Shown: piece after piece, positions 24,054 through 33,578 of the stretch | How the letters are laid out: the number at the start of each line of letters is the position of its first letter | Numbering within the stretch: the stretch's first letter is position 1 | NCBI RefSeq assembly: GCF_001422665.1 | Contig: NZ_LMLU01000011.1 | Span: 1 to 63,589, forward strand | From: Arthrobacter sp. Leaf234 | GTDB taxonomy: Bacteria; Actinomycetota; Actinomycetes; Actinomycetales; Micrococcaceae | Direction: 5' to 3' | DNA length: 63,589 nt | Notes under the pieces: generated by a model | What the model was told of the DNA's origin: nothing | The model's database searches: none | The model's input: only the letters and a program-made list of their open reading frames with translations | Program-made: the position numbers and the translations under genes

Positions 24054-26654
24054 ATGGAGAACGAGAACCTGAGCCGGGACGAGGCGGCCGCCCGATCGGC
24101 GCTGCTGCGGACCGAGACCTACGCCGTCGAACTGGACCTCTCCGAGGCGCGGGACGCCCGGGAACGGACCTACCGGACCACCACCACGGTGGTCTTCACC
24201 TGCCGGGAGCCGGGTGCCTCGACCTTCCTCGACTTCATCGGCGACGTCACCGCCGTGGAGCTCAACGGAACGGCCCTCGACCCCTCCTCCGTCCTGGACG
24301 GGGCCAGGATCCACCTCGAGGCACGTGCCGGGCGGAACACGGTCACGGTCACCGGCCAGGCGCACTACAGCTCCAGTGGCGAAGGGCTCCACCGCTTCGT
24401 CGACCCCGCCGACGGCGAGACCTACCTCTACACGCAGTACGAGCCGGCCGACGCGCGCCGCGTCTTCGCCACCTTCGAGCAGCCGGACCTGAAGGCGTCC
24501 TTCTCCTTCACCGTGCTAGCCCCGAGTGGCTGGACGGTCGCCTCCAACGGCAGCGAGAGCGCCAGGGAGCAGGTCTCGGACACCGCGGCGCGCTGGACCT
24601 TCGCGCCGACCGAGCGCATCTCCACCTACATCACCGCCGTGCTGGCGGGACCGTACCACCGGGAGACGGACGTCTGGACCGGTACGGCCGGCACGGCGGG
24701 AGAGGGCCTCAGCATCCCGTTGGCCCTGTACTGCCGCCGCTCCCTCGCCCCCGCGTTCGATGCCCCGGAGATCTTCGACACCACCAGGCGCGGGCTCGAT
24801 TTCTTCCACACCCTCTTCGACTACCCCTACCCGTTCGGGAAGTACGACCAGGCCTTCGTCCCCGAGTACAACCTCGGCGCGATGGAGAACCCCGGGCTGG
24901 TGACCTTCACCGAGAGCTACGTGTTCCAGTCGGCCGCGACCGACGCCCAGCGCGAGGCACGCGCGAACACGATCATGCACGAGATGGCGCACATGTGGTT
25001 CGGCGACCTCGTGACCATGACGTGGTGGGACGATCTCTGGCTGAAGGAGTCCTTCGCCGACTACATGGGGGCGCTCGCCGTGGCGGAGGCGACCCGGTGG
25101 AGCACGTCGTGGGTCAGTTTCGCGAATCGCCGCAAGTCCTGGGCCTATGTGCAGGACCAGCTGCCGACGACGCACCCCATCGTCGCCGACATCACCGACC
25201 TCGAAGCCGCCAAGCAGAACTTCGACGGCATCACCTACGCGAAGGGCGCCTCGGTCCTGAAGCAGCTCGTCGCCTTCGTGGGTCGGGACGCCTTCACCGA
25301 CGCTGCCCGCCGGTACTTCCGCCGGCACGCGTACGGGAACACCACGCTGGCCGATCTGCTCGACGTGCTGGCGGAAGCCACGGGCCGCGACCTGACCGCC
25401 TGGTCGCGGTCCTGGCTGCAGACCTCGGGGGTCCCCGCGCTGCGCGCCGAGGTCGCGGTGCAGGACGGTGTCCTCACGGACGTGACCGTGGTCCAGGACG
25501 CCGTGGACCCCGTGACCGGCATCGACGAGTACCGGCCGCACCTCGTGCGCGTGGGCCTGTACGCGTTCGACGACGACGGCGCCCTCGTCCGGTCGGGATC
25601 CGAGGAGGTCACGGTCGACGGCGGACGCACGCGGGTCGCCGCACTGGTCGGTGTCCGGCAGCCGGACCTGCTGCTGATCAACGACGACGACCTCACCTAC
25701 GCCAAGCTGTCCTTCGACGAGCGATCACTCGCCACGCTCCTGACCTCGATCGACCGGCTGCAGGATCCGCTGGCCCGCGCAACGTGCCTCACCGCTCTGT
25801 GGTCGAGCACGCGCGACGCCACCCTGCCCGTGCCGTCCTACCTGGACGCCGTCATGCTCGCCGCACCGGCTGAGACCGGCGTCGGGGTCCTCCAGGTCCT
25901 CCTCGCCAATGTCCGGACGGCCATCGGCAGCTTCGCACCCGCTTCCGAACGACCCGGGCTGTGGGAACGCGTGGGCGCCTTCCTCTGGGACGGCCTGCGT
26001 GGCGCGGAGCCGGGCTCGGACCTCCAGCTCGCCTGGGCGCGGGCGCTGGCTGCCACGGCGCGCTCAGCCCCCGCGGCGGCGGATCATCTCCGTTCGGTGC
26101 TCGACGGCGAGGAGAAGGTGCCGGGCCTGCGGCTCGACGCCGAGCTGCGCTGGTTCTTCCTCCAGGGCCTCGCCGCGCAGCAGCGCGTCCTGCCCGGGGA
26201 ACTGGAGGCGGAGAAGAGCGCGGACCCGACGGCGTCAGGACGGGTGGGCTTCGCGCTCGCGTCGGCCGCACTGCCCGACGCGGCGATCAAGAAGGCCACG
26301 TGGGACGAGGCCGTGCACGGGACGCGTCTGTCCAACGACCTCCTCAGCGCCGCCGTCGAGGGGTTCATGCTGGGGTCCCGGGACCTGCTCGGGGCGTACG
26401 AGGAGCCCTACTTCGCAGCGCTGCGCGACGTCTGGGCGACCCGTGGCATCGAGATGGCCAGCAGGATCGTGCGCGGACTGTACCCGGGTCACCAGGACCT
26501 CGAGGGTGAGCCCACGGACCACTCCGTCGTCGTCCGGACCGACGACTGGCTGGCCGCCAACGCCGAGGCGCCCGCCGCGCTCCGCCGCATCGTCGTCGAG
26601 GAACGGGACCACCTGCTCCGCGCACTGCGCGCACAGGCTCAGGGGACGCGGTAG
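24054..26654 (+). CDS. pepN: Aminopeptidase N (M1 family)
   Basis: From ATG 24054 the protein has 866 residues, the normal size of actinobacterial PepN. It removes N-terminal amino acids from peptides. The substrate-binding GAMENPG is at 275-281, the zinc motif HEMAHMWF at 309-316 with the third ligand Glu 332 in KESFADY, followed by the helical ERAP1-like C-terminal domain. There is no signal peptide, so it is cytoplasmic. It is divergent from the ATP-grasp gene and its 3' end overlaps the convergent lipoate ligase gene by 16 bases. Confidence 0.95.
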   Translation: MENENLSRDEAAARSALLRTETYAVELDLSEARDARERTYRTTTTVVFTCREPGASTFLDFIGDVTAVELNGTALDPSSVLDGARIHLEARAGRNTVTVTGQAHYSSSGEGLHRFVDPADGETYLYTQYEPADARRVFATFEQPDLKASFSFTVLAPSGWTVASNGSESAREQVSDTAARWTFAPTERISTYITAVLAGPYHRETDVWTGTAGTAGEGLSIPLALYCRRSLAPAFDAPEIFDTTRRGLDFFHTLFDYPYPFGKYDQAFVPEYNLGAMENPGLVTFTESYVFQSAATDAQREARANTIMHEMAHMWFGDLVTMTWWDDLWLKESFADYMGALAVAEATRWSTSWVSFANRRKSWAYVQDQLPTTHPIVADITDLEAAKQNFDGITYAKGASVLKQLVAFVGRDAFTDAARRYFRRHAYGNTTLADLLDVLAEATGRDLTAWSRSWLQTSGVPALRAEVAVQDGVLTDVTVVQDAVDPVTGIDEYRPHLVRVGLYAFDDDGALVRSGSEEVTVDGGRTRVAALVGVRQPDLLLINDDDLTYAKLSFDERSLATLLTSIDRLQDPLARATCLTALWSSTRDATLPVPSYLDAVMLAAPAETGVGVLQVLLANVRTAIGSFAPASERPGLWERVGAFLWDGLRGAEPGSDLQLAWARALAATARSAPAAADHLRSVLDGEEKVPGLRLDAELRWFFLQGLAAQQRVLPGELEAEKSADPTASGRVGFALASAALPDAAIKKATWDEAVHGTRLSNDLLSAAVEGFMLGSRDLLGAYEEPYFAALRDVWATRGIEMASRIVRGLYPGHQDLEGEPTDHSVVVRTDDWLAANAEAPAALRRIVVEERDHLLRALRAQAQGTR

Positions 26655-27715
26655 AGCCACTCCTCGGTTCCGAACTTCCGCTCCACGAGGTCCTCGGCCC
26701 GCTGGAGCTCGGTGGCGGACAGGGTGGTGTCCACGGCTCCGTAGCGCCGGCGGAACGTGGAGATCATCACCTGGATGATCTCCTCGCGGGTGATCCCGGT
26801 CTGTCGCCGCAGCGGGTCCACCCGCTTCTTCGCGCTGCGCGTGCCCTTGTCGGACATCTTCTCCTTGCCGATCCGCAGCACCTCGAGCATCTTGTCCGCA
26901 TCGATGTCGTAGCTCATGGTGACGTGGTGCAGCATCCCGCCGTTGGCCAGGCGCTTCTGCGCGGCTCCCCCGATCTTCCCGAGGTCCGTCGCGATGTCGT
27001 TCAGGGGCTGGTACCACGCGGTGATGCCCAGCTTCTCCAGCGCCTCCATCACCCATGCGTCGAGGAAGGGGTAGGACTCGGCGAAGCTGAGGCCGTCCAC
27101 GAGGGACTGCGGGACGTACAGCGAGTAGGTGATGGCGTTCCCGTGCTCCATGAACATGGCGCCTCCGCCGCTGATCCTCCGGACCACCGTCACGCCGTGG
27201 CGTTCCGCTCCGGCCGGATCCACCTCGTTGCGCATCGACTGGAAGCTCCCGATCACCACCGACGGGGACTGCCACTCCCAGAAGCGCAGGGTCGGGTTGT
27301 GCGCGCCCGTGCCGACGTCGTGCGTCAGGACCTCGTCCATGGCGACGTGCATCGCCGTGGACAGGGGCGTCGGCGGAATGATCTCCCACTGGTGGTCAGC
27401 GAAGCCGGTGGCCCGCCCGAGTGCACGGCGGACCGCCGTCGCGATGGCCTCGGCCGAGAACCCGAACAGGACCGCCGACGGGTCGAGCCGTGCGGTGACG
27501 GCTGCGGCGATCTCACCCGGTGCCGTGTCGGCGGGCAGGCCCTCGAGGGCGGCATTGATGTCCAGCAGCGCCTCGTCCGGTTCCAGGAAGAAGTCGCCGT
27601 TGACCGAGACCCCGGACAGCCGACCGTCTCGGACCGCGAGGTCGACGGCCGTGAGCTTCCCGCCCGGTGTCTTGAACTCGCCGTGCAGGCCGTCGGCGTC
27701 GGGGTGCTGGGCCAT
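26639..27715 (-). CDS. Lipoate-protein ligase family, accessory domain at the N-terminus
   Basis: The 358-residue protein joins lipoate to lipoyl domains, or an equivalent acyl transfer. Residues 10-90 (KTPGGKLTAVDLAV, SVNGDFFLEPDEALLDINAA) look like the small accessory domain that forms the C-terminus of E. coli LplA. It is followed by the catalytic BPL/LplA domain with RFWEWQSPSVVIG, VVRRISGGGAMFMEHGN, and the adenylate-binding Lys in DLGKIGGAAQKR. The two domains are therefore in reversed order compared with LplA. The gene is convergent with pepN and overlaps its last 16 bases. The next gene upstream is rpmE2. Confidence 0.85.
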   Translation of the reverse strand: MAQHPDADGLHGEFKTPGGKLTAVDLAVRDGRLSGVSVNGDFFLEPDEALLDINAALEGLPADTAPGEIAAAVTARLDPSAVLFGFSAEAIATAVRRALGRATGFADHQWEIIPPTPLSTAMHVAMDEVLTHDVGTGAHNPTLRFWEWQSPSVVIGSFQSMRNEVDPAGAERHGVTVVRRISGGGAMFMEHGNAITYSLYVPQSLVDGLSFAESYPFLDAWVMEALEKLGITAWYQPLNDIATDLGKIGGAAQKRLANGGMLHHVTMSYDIDADKMLEVLRIGKEKMSDKGTRSAKKRVDPLRRQTGITREEIIQVMISTFRRRYGAVDTTLSATELQRAEDLVERKFGTEEWLYRVP

Positions 27716-27794
27716 GGTCTGGTCCTCTCGTGTCGATCCGGCCGCGGCGGTCGGTACCGGCCGGCGGTCGGGGTGCTTCTCCTGGGTTAACGCA

Positions 27795-27829
27795 GCAGGA
27801 GCCGCGCCGGACCGGCGTGGCTCCTGCTG
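27795..27829 (-). terminator. Terminator hairpin after rpmE2
   Basis: AGCAGGAGCC pairs with GGCTCCTGCT, and CGCCG with CGGCG inside, giving a long GC-rich hairpin 47 bases beyond the rpmE2 stop codon. There is no clear T-tract. Confidence 0.65.
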
Positions 27830-27875
27830 GTGGACCAGGGCATGCGCCCTGGGTCCGTGTCCTGTCGGGGACGTC

Positions 27876-28133
27876 CTACTTCTTGCCGCCGAAGCCCTTG
27901 AAGCGGGCGTTGAAGCGCTCGACGCGACCGGCGGAGTCCATGATGCGCTGCTTGCCCGTGTAGAACGGGTGCGACTCGGACGAGATCTCGACCTCGATGA
28001 GGGGGTAGGTGTTGCCGTCCTCCCATTCGATGGTCTTCGCGGAGCCGACCGTGGACTTGGTCAGGAACGCCTTGTCGGAGGCCAGGTCGCGGAAGACGAC
28101 GGACTGGTACTTGGGGTGGATATCAGACTTCAC
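27876..28133 (-). CDS. rpmE2: Ribosomal protein bL31, type B
   Basis: The GTG at 28133, seven bases after AGAAGG, gives 85 residues: [20 protein letters not shown], then [20 protein letters not shown] and NARFKGF. It is a 50S subunit protein. There are no cysteines, so this is the zinc-free (C-minus) paralogue that many bacteria make under zinc limitation in place of the CxxC form. No Zur box is recognisable upstream, but the leader holds a perfect hairpin at 28152-28171. The gene stands alone, 113 bases after the TrmH-like gene. Confidence 0.95.
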   Translation of the reverse strand: MKSDIHPKYQSVVFRDLASDKAFLTKSTVGSAKTIEWEDGNTYPLIEVEISSESHPFYTGKQRIMDSAGRVERFNARFKGFGGKK

Positions 28134-28151
28134 AGGACTACCTTCTCTGGT

Positions 28152-28171
28152 TGCCTGGATTTTGCCAGGCA
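28152..28171 (-). promoter_or_regulatory. Hairpin in the rpmE2 leader
   Basis: On the minus strand TGCCTGG pairs perfectly with CCAGGCA around CAAAAT, 19 bases upstream of the rpmE2 start codon and just before the Shine-Dalgarno region. It may be an autoregulatory r-protein leader or an operator. Confidence 0.5.
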
Positions 28172-28246
28172 CGGGACGTACGAAAGGGTGGCGGATGCGC
28201 CAGCTGTCCATACTAGCGCAGCCCGTGGCGGGCGGCTAAACGGCGG

Positions 28247-29080
28247 CTAGACGGTGGAGGACGCCGACGGCCCTGCCGGCGCGGAGCGGCACTCCCAGAA
28301 GGCGACGGCGGCCGCGGCGGCGACGTTCAGCGAGTCCACCCCGCCGTGCATGGGGATGGTGAGGGCGACGTCGGCCGCCCCGAGGGCGGCTGCGCTCAGT
28401 CCGTCTCCCTCCGTCCCGAGGAGCAGGGCGAGGCGCTCGTGGTCGCGGCCGGCGAAGGCGTCGAGGCTGACGGCGCCCGGCACCAGTGCGAGCGCGGCGA
28501 TGGTGAAGCCGGCGGCCCGGACCTCGGCGAGGTCATCGGGCCAGGAGGTGAGCCGGACCCAGGGAACCTGGAAGACACTGCCCATGCTGACCCGGACGGC
28601 CCTGCGGTACAGCGGGTCCGCGCTGCGGGGGCTGAAGAGGACCGCATCGATCCCGAGGGCCGCCGCCGAACGGAACACCGCTCCGAGGTTCGTGTGGTCG
28701 ACCATGTCCTCGATGATGGCGACGCGGCGCGCGGTCGCGAGCACGTCGCCCAGGGTCCGGCCCGGCGGACGGTTCATCGCGGCCAGCGCACCCCGGTGAA
28801 GGTGGAAGCCCGTGATCGCCTCGAGGGTCGCTTCCGGTGCGACGAACGCGGGCGCGGCGGGGAAGCGGCCGGCGACGTGCTCGAGGTCAGGCAGCCACTT
28901 GGGGGCCAGCAGGAAGGACCGGGGAACATGCCCCGCGTCGATCGCCCGGCGCAGGACCTTCGAGCTCTCCGCGATGTAGAGGCCTTCGGCGGGTTCCCTG
29001 GCGAGCCGCAACTGGACGTCGGTCAGGTTCCGGTAGTCGGCGAGCCGGGGGTCATCGACGGAATCGAGGTGGACCAGCAT
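28247..29080 (-). CDS. TrmH/SpoU-family RNA 2'-O-methyltransferase
   Basis: This 277-residue SPOUT enzyme transfers methyl from S-adenosylmethionine to a ribose 2'-OH in rRNA or tRNA. Motif 1 is DHTNLGAVFRSAAALGID, motif 2 LLLGTEGDGLS and motif 3 IPMHGGVDSLNVAAAAA, which together form the trefoil-knot cofactor site. Residues 1-110 are an L30-like RNA-binding substrate domain (LRLAREPAEGLYIAESSKVL). The target nucleotide cannot be told. It is 40 bases downstream of the ABC ATPase gene on the same strand and may be co-transcribed. Confidence 0.9.
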   Translation of the reverse strand: MLVHLDSVDDPRLADYRNLTDVQLRLAREPAEGLYIAESSKVLRRAIDAGHVPRSFLLAPKWLPDLEHVAGRFPAAPAFVAPEATLEAITGFHLHRGALAAMNRPPGRTLGDVLATARRVAIIEDMVDHTNLGAVFRSAAALGIDAVLFSPRSADPLYRRAVRVSMGSVFQVPWVRLTSWPDDLAEVRAAGFTIAALALVPGAVSLDAFAGRDHERLALLLGTEGDGLSAAALGAADVALTIPMHGGVDSLNVAAAAAVAFWECRSAPAGPSASSTV

Positions 29081-29120
29081 CAGGACCCCGGGGACGGAGA
29101 GCCTGCCGCGGTGCGGCAGG

Positions 29121-29906
29121 TCACGCCCGGGCGACCGCGCTGTAGCGGCCGTTCTCCTCCGTGACCTTCAGCGCGACGTCGAACGCGGCGCTCAGGTTGT
29201 CCTCGGTGAGGACGTCGGCGAGGGGTCCTGCGGACACGACCTTGCCATCGCGCAGGAGGAGGGCATGGGTGAAGCCGGGCGGCACCTCCTCGAGGTGGTG
29301 CGTCACGAGGACCATCGCCGGCGCGTCCTCGTCACGTGCCAGGTCCGTCAGACGGCGCACGAGGTCCTCGCGTCCCGCGAGGTCGAGGCCAGCGGCGGGT
29401 TCGTCCAGGAGCAGCAGCTCGGGATCGGCCATGAGTGCCCGCGCGATCTGCACGCGCTTGCGCTCCCCCTCGCTCAGGGAGCCGAAGGAACGGTTCATGT
29501 AGCGGGACATGCCCCACGTATCCAGCAGGCGGAAGGCCCTGCGCTCGTCGAGGCGCTCGTACTGCTCGCGCCAGCGGCCGGTGACGCCGTAGGAGGCGGT
29601 GACGACGACGTCCAGCACGGTCTCGTGATCGGGCACCTGCGAGGCGAGGGCCGCCGAGGCGAGTCCGATCCGCGGCCGGAGTTCGAAGACATCGACGGCA
29701 CCCATGACCTCGTCGAGGATCCCGACGATACCGCGCGTGGGGTGCAGCCGTGCGCCCGCGAGCTGCAGCAGTGTGGTCTTGCCCGCCCCGTTGGGGCCCA
29801 TGACGACCCAGCGCTCACCCTCGCCGACCTGCCAGTCGATCCCGTCGAGCAGAGTCTTGCCACCCCTGACGAGGCTCACTCCCGCCAGTTCCAGAACGTC
29901 ACTCAT
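29121..29906 (-). CDS. ABC transporter ATP-binding protein, no partner nearby
   Basis: The 261-residue ATPase shows Walker A GPNGAGKTT near residue 38, signature SLSEGERKR, Walker B LLLLDEPAAGLD and a switch His in LVTHHLEE. The signature reads LSEGE rather than LSGGQ. It resembles the YlmA/ModF-like single ATPases without adjacent permease, so it may serve a permease elsewhere or have a non-transport role. ATG 29906, five bases after AGGA, is preferred over the in-frame start 12 bases upstream. Confidence 0.85.
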   Translation of the reverse strand: MSDVLELAGVSLVRGGKTLLDGIDWQVGEGERWVVMGPNGAGKTTLLQLAGARLHPTRGIVGILDEVMGAVDVFELRPRIGLASAALASQVPDHETVLDVVVTASYGVTGRWREQYERLDERRAFRLLDTWGMSRYMNRSFGSLSEGERKRVQIARALMADPELLLLDEPAAGLDLAGREDLVRRLTDLARDEDAPAMVLVTHHLEEVPPGFTHALLLRDGKVVSAGPLADVLTEDNLSAAFDVALKVTEENGRYSAVARA

Positions 29907-29998
29907 GGTCCTAGACACTAGGCTAAGGAGCGGCTTCGTGGCGAAACCACCGGCCTTTCGGGAGAGGCGCCGACCGTGGCGGGACAGGAGCGTACGGA

Positions 29999-30880
29999 GT
30001 GATCAAGGCACGGGTGGTCGCCTGGGCGGCGCGGCTCGACGACGCCCACCGCGACGGGCTGGCCACAGGACTCGAGCGCGCCGGCGCCGTCGTCGAGGTC
30101 GGGTCCCTGCACCGCGGCGCGACGTACGACGTCCTGACCCTGGAGGTGCGGGCCGGAGACCTGGACGCGTCGTTGCGGACCGGACTGGCCGCGTGGAGCG
30201 CGGCCTCCGGTATCGGCGCCGCCCTCGTACCGGAACCCGTCTATGCGCCCGCGCGCAAGCTGCTCATCATGGACGTCGATTCCACGCTCATCAAGCAGGA
30301 GGTCATCGAACTGCTCGCGGCCCATGCGGGACGCGAGGCCGAGGTCAGGGCCGTGACGGAGGCAGCGATGCGGGGCGACCTCGACTTCTCGCAGTCCCTG
30401 CACCAGCGGGTCCGTGCGCTCGAGGGCCTGCCCATGTCCGTGATCGACGAGGTGGTGTCCCGGATCGAGCTGAGCGACGGCGCGGAGCAGCTCGTCGCCG
30501 CCTACCGGGACGCCGGCCATGTGGTCGGCGTGGTCTCCGGCGGGTTCTCCCAGGTCCTCGCGCCTCTGGCGGAGCGGCTGCGCCTGTCCTTCGCGCGCGC
30601 CAACGAGCTGGGGCTTCTCGACGGGATGCTGACCGGCCGGGTGGCCGGCGCCGTCGTCGACCGTGCGGAGAAGGAACGCGTCCTGCGCTCGGAGGCGGAG
30701 CGTGCGGGGGTCCCCCTGGCCTCGACCATCGCGGTGGGTGACGGCGCCAACGACCTCGACATGCTCGCGGCCGCGGGACTCGGCGTGGCGTTCAATGCCA
30801 AGCCGGCCGTGCGTGCGGCCGCGGATGTCGCGCTGGACCTGCCGGACCTCGACGTCGTCCGCCACCTGTCAGGACTCTGA
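29999..30880 (+). CDS. serB: Phosphoserine phosphatase
   Basis: The 293-residue enzyme hydrolyses L-3-phosphoserine to serine, the last step of serine synthesis. Residues 1-80 are a weak ACT-like regulatory region. The HAD core begins with MDVDSTLIKQEVIE (nucleophile Asp 92, acid Asp 94), followed by VVSGGFSQVLAPLA (motif II Ser) and VGDGANDLDMLAAAGLG (motif IV Asp pair). GTG 29999 has GGAGCG upstream. The gene is monocistronic and divergent from the ABC ATPase. Confidence 0.94.
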   Translation: MIKARVVAWAARLDDAHRDGLATGLERAGAVVEVGSLHRGATYDVLTLEVRAGDLDASLRTGLAAWSAASGIGAALVPEPVYAPARKLLIMDVDSTLIKQEVIELLAAHAGREAEVRAVTEAAMRGDLDFSQSLHQRVRALEGLPMSVIDEVVSRIELSDGAEQLVAAYRDAGHVVGVVSGGFSQVLAPLAERLRLSFARANELGLLDGMLTGRVAGAVVDRAEKERVLRSEAERAGVPLASTIAVGDGANDLDMLAAAGLGVAFNAKPAVRAAADVALDLPDLDVVRHLSGL

Positions 30881-30954
30881 CAGGGCTGCAGCGCGGGACC
30901 TCGGACCGGCGCCGACGGCCCGGATCCAGCGGCGGACAGCGGCCCGGAACGATC

Positions 30955-30984
30955 CCGCTGCGACCCGCCCGGCGCGGGCAGCGG
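30955..30984. terminator. Terminator-like hairpin after serB
   Basis: CCGCTG pairs with CAGCGG and an inner CCCGC with GCGGG, in the 220-base gap between convergent serB and the short-chain dehydrogenase. There is no T-tract. Confidence 0.45.
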
Positions 30985-31102
30985 CCTGTGCTGCTCGGCC
31001 CCGCGCTGCCGGCGATCCGGCGATATACATTCCGCGTCGGTCCGCGGTCACGCTGCGACCGCCCGCCCCGAGCCGGCCGCAGCGTCCCGCCGTGGGTGGA
31101 CG

Positions 31103-31852
31103 TCAGCTCTTGGCGAGGAAGTCCTCCGCACCGCCGACGTACTCGGTGTGTCCGGTGGCGACGTCGGCCGTGGCCATCCGGACGATCTCCGTGGCGAACT
31201 CCGCCACGGAGTACAGCCGACCGGCTTCCTGGCGGCGGGCCTCGATGGCGCCGGGGGTGGCGCGGTCCAGCAGTGTGGCCGTCACCGTCCCCTCGATCAT
31301 GTCGCCGGACACGACGACGAGCGAGATGCCCCTGGCCTCGAGGTCGGGGATGAGTGCGCGGAGCGCGTCCTCGCCCGCGCGCTTGCTGCGCGCAACCGGC
31401 TCGTAGGCATCCATCGTCTCGACCTTCTCGATGAAGTGTGCCTGGTGGCTCGTGATGAAGACCACGCGGGAGCCGGCCGGCATGACCTCGACGGCTGCGG
31501 TGAGCATGGCCACCTGCGCGTCGCGGTTGAGCCGGAGCGCGTAATCCTCCCCCATGGAGGTCTCCATGCCCCCGGACGCATTCAGCACCAGGAGGTCGAG
31601 CCCACCGAACGTCGAGACGGAGGCGTCGACGAGGGCCGCCGGGCCCTCCGGCGTGGTGAGGTCCGCGCCCACGGCGACGGCTCTGCCGCCGGCTGCCTCG
31701 ATGCCGGCGACGACCTTCGTGGCGCGCGGTGCCTTCTGCCGGTAGTTGACGACGACGGCAGCACCCTGCGCTGCGAGTTGCTGGGCGACATCGGCGCCGA
31801 TGCCGCGCGACGAGCCGGTGACGATTGCAGTGGTTCCCTCGAGGGTGGACAT
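31103..31852 (-). CDS. Short-chain dehydrogenase/reductase, atypical active site
   Basis: The 249-residue protein has an intact Rossmann cofactor loop (VTGSSRGIGADVA), ADLTTPEG and LVLNASGGMETS. The usual catalytic Tyr-x3-Lys is replaced by YEPVARSKRAGED, where Tyr and Lys are six residues apart, and the Ser region reads ITSHQAHF. It may be a divergent or inactive SDR. AAGGAG precedes the ATG by four bases. It lies 67 bases downstream of a FabG-like gene and the two probably form an operon. Confidence 0.85.
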   Translation of the reverse strand: MSTLEGTTAIVTGSSRGIGADVAQQLAAQGAAVVVNYRQKAPRATKVVAGIEAAGGRAVAVGADLTTPEGPAALVDASVSTFGGLDLLVLNASGGMETSMGEDYALRLNRDAQVAMLTAAVEVMPAGSRVVFITSHQAHFIEKVETMDAYEPVARSKRAGEDALRALIPDLEARGISLVVVSGDMIEGTVTATLLDRATPGAIEARRQEAGRLYSVAEFATEIVRMATADVATGHTEYVGGAEDFLAKS

Positions 31853-31919
31853 GGTGCTCCTTGTTCTGGGGGCTGGTGCGGAAAAGAGTGCTTCGGGTGG
31901 TCGGGGCGAGCCTTCTGCG

Positions 31920-32780
<861 letters not shown>

Positions 32781-32866
32781 CTATCCCGACGATCCTATCG
32801 GCGCATCCCTCGACTTCGGGAACGAAGCCCGAAGTGAGACAATAGAGGGAGTCTCTTTGGAGTGTG

Positions 32867-33292
32867 ATGAGTAAACAAACGAAGCACAACACAGACGTCC
32901 ACAGCATCTCAGACGCACGTGAATCACACAGCGATGAAATGCGAACCCGAATGATCCGCTACACGGTCTCGATGAGCATTCGCCTCGTCTGCTTTATCCT
33001 GGTCTTCGTCGTTCCCTACGGCTGGCTGTCGTGGGTCATGATCGCGGGCGCGGTCTTCCTGCCGTACTTCGCGGTCGTGGTCGCCAACGGCGGCGGTGAC
33101 ACGAGCAACATCCGGCACAGCGATGCGCTGATCGACCGTGCGCCGGTCCGCGAGATCGAGGCGAAGGTGGTCGACGCCGGTCCCGAGGACGACGACGACA
33201 TCCTGAGTGGCGAGATCGTCGACGACAGCGTCGACCCTGCCCATCACGGATCACGCGCGGCGCGCACCGGAGGACCGGGCACGGATGCCTGA
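32867..33292 (+). CDS. DUF3099 membrane protein
   Basis: The 141-residue protein has two transmembrane helices around residues 33-72 (RLVCFILVFVVPYGWLSWVM, then IAGAVFLPYFAVVVANGG) and an acidic cytoplasmic C-terminal tail rich in Asp/Glu. This is the layout of the actinobacterial DUF3099 family, whose role is unknown. ATG 32867 follows GGAG; a GTG one codon earlier is in frame. Its last eight bases overlap the next gene, and SURF1 follows, so the three genes form an operon linked by position to respiratory chain assembly. Confidence 0.88.
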   Translation: MSKQTKHNTDVHSISDARESHSDEMRTRMIRYTVSMSIRLVCFILVFVVPYGWLSWVMIAGAVFLPYFAVVVANGGGDTSNIRHSDALIDRAPVREIEAKVVDAGPEDDDDILSGEIVDDSVDPAHHGSRAARTGGPGTDA

Positions 33293-33578
33293 CGTATCAC
33301 CGCTCCCCCGACCCGCGGTCACCTCGACCGCGGGTCTCGGTCTGTTCGGTGTGAACCCGGCACCCGGCGACGCTCCGGTCTGCTCCCGCAAGGGATGCCG
33401 CGAGCGGGCCATCTGGCAACTGCTCTGGAACAATCCGCGGATCCATGCACCCGGGCGACGCAAGGCCTGGGCCTCCTGTCCCGAGCACGTGACGTGGTTC
33501 GAGGAGTACCTGCGCGAGCGCGGGCTGTGGAAAGAGACGCTGCCCCTGACCGCCGGCCGGCCGATGGGAGCCCGCTAG
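33285..33578 (+). CDS. Small zinc-ribbon hypothetical protein
   Basis: The 97-residue product contains CSRKGC and, about 33 residues later, CPEH, a likely zinc ribbon. The core reads ERAIWQLLWNNPRIHAPGRR then KAWASCPEHVTWFEEYL, a pattern conserved in actinobacteria, where it is sometimes mislabelled acetone carboxylase. The ATG at 33285 lies inside the end of the DUF3099 gene, and its TAG is followed immediately by the ATG of SURF1. Co-translation with SURF1 suggests a role near cytochrome oxidase assembly, but that is inference. Confidence 0.8.
   Translation: MPDVSPLPRPAVTSTAGLGLFGVNPAPGDAPVCSRKGCRERAIWQLLWNNPRIHAPGRRKAWASCPEHVTWFEEYLRERGLWKETLPLTAGRPMGAR

Noticed and set aside
30869..31051. 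60-codon minus-strand frame after serB
   Set aside because: It is Ala/Arg-rich, partly overlaps the serB end and a terminator-like hairpin, and has no recognisable motif or convincing start signal.
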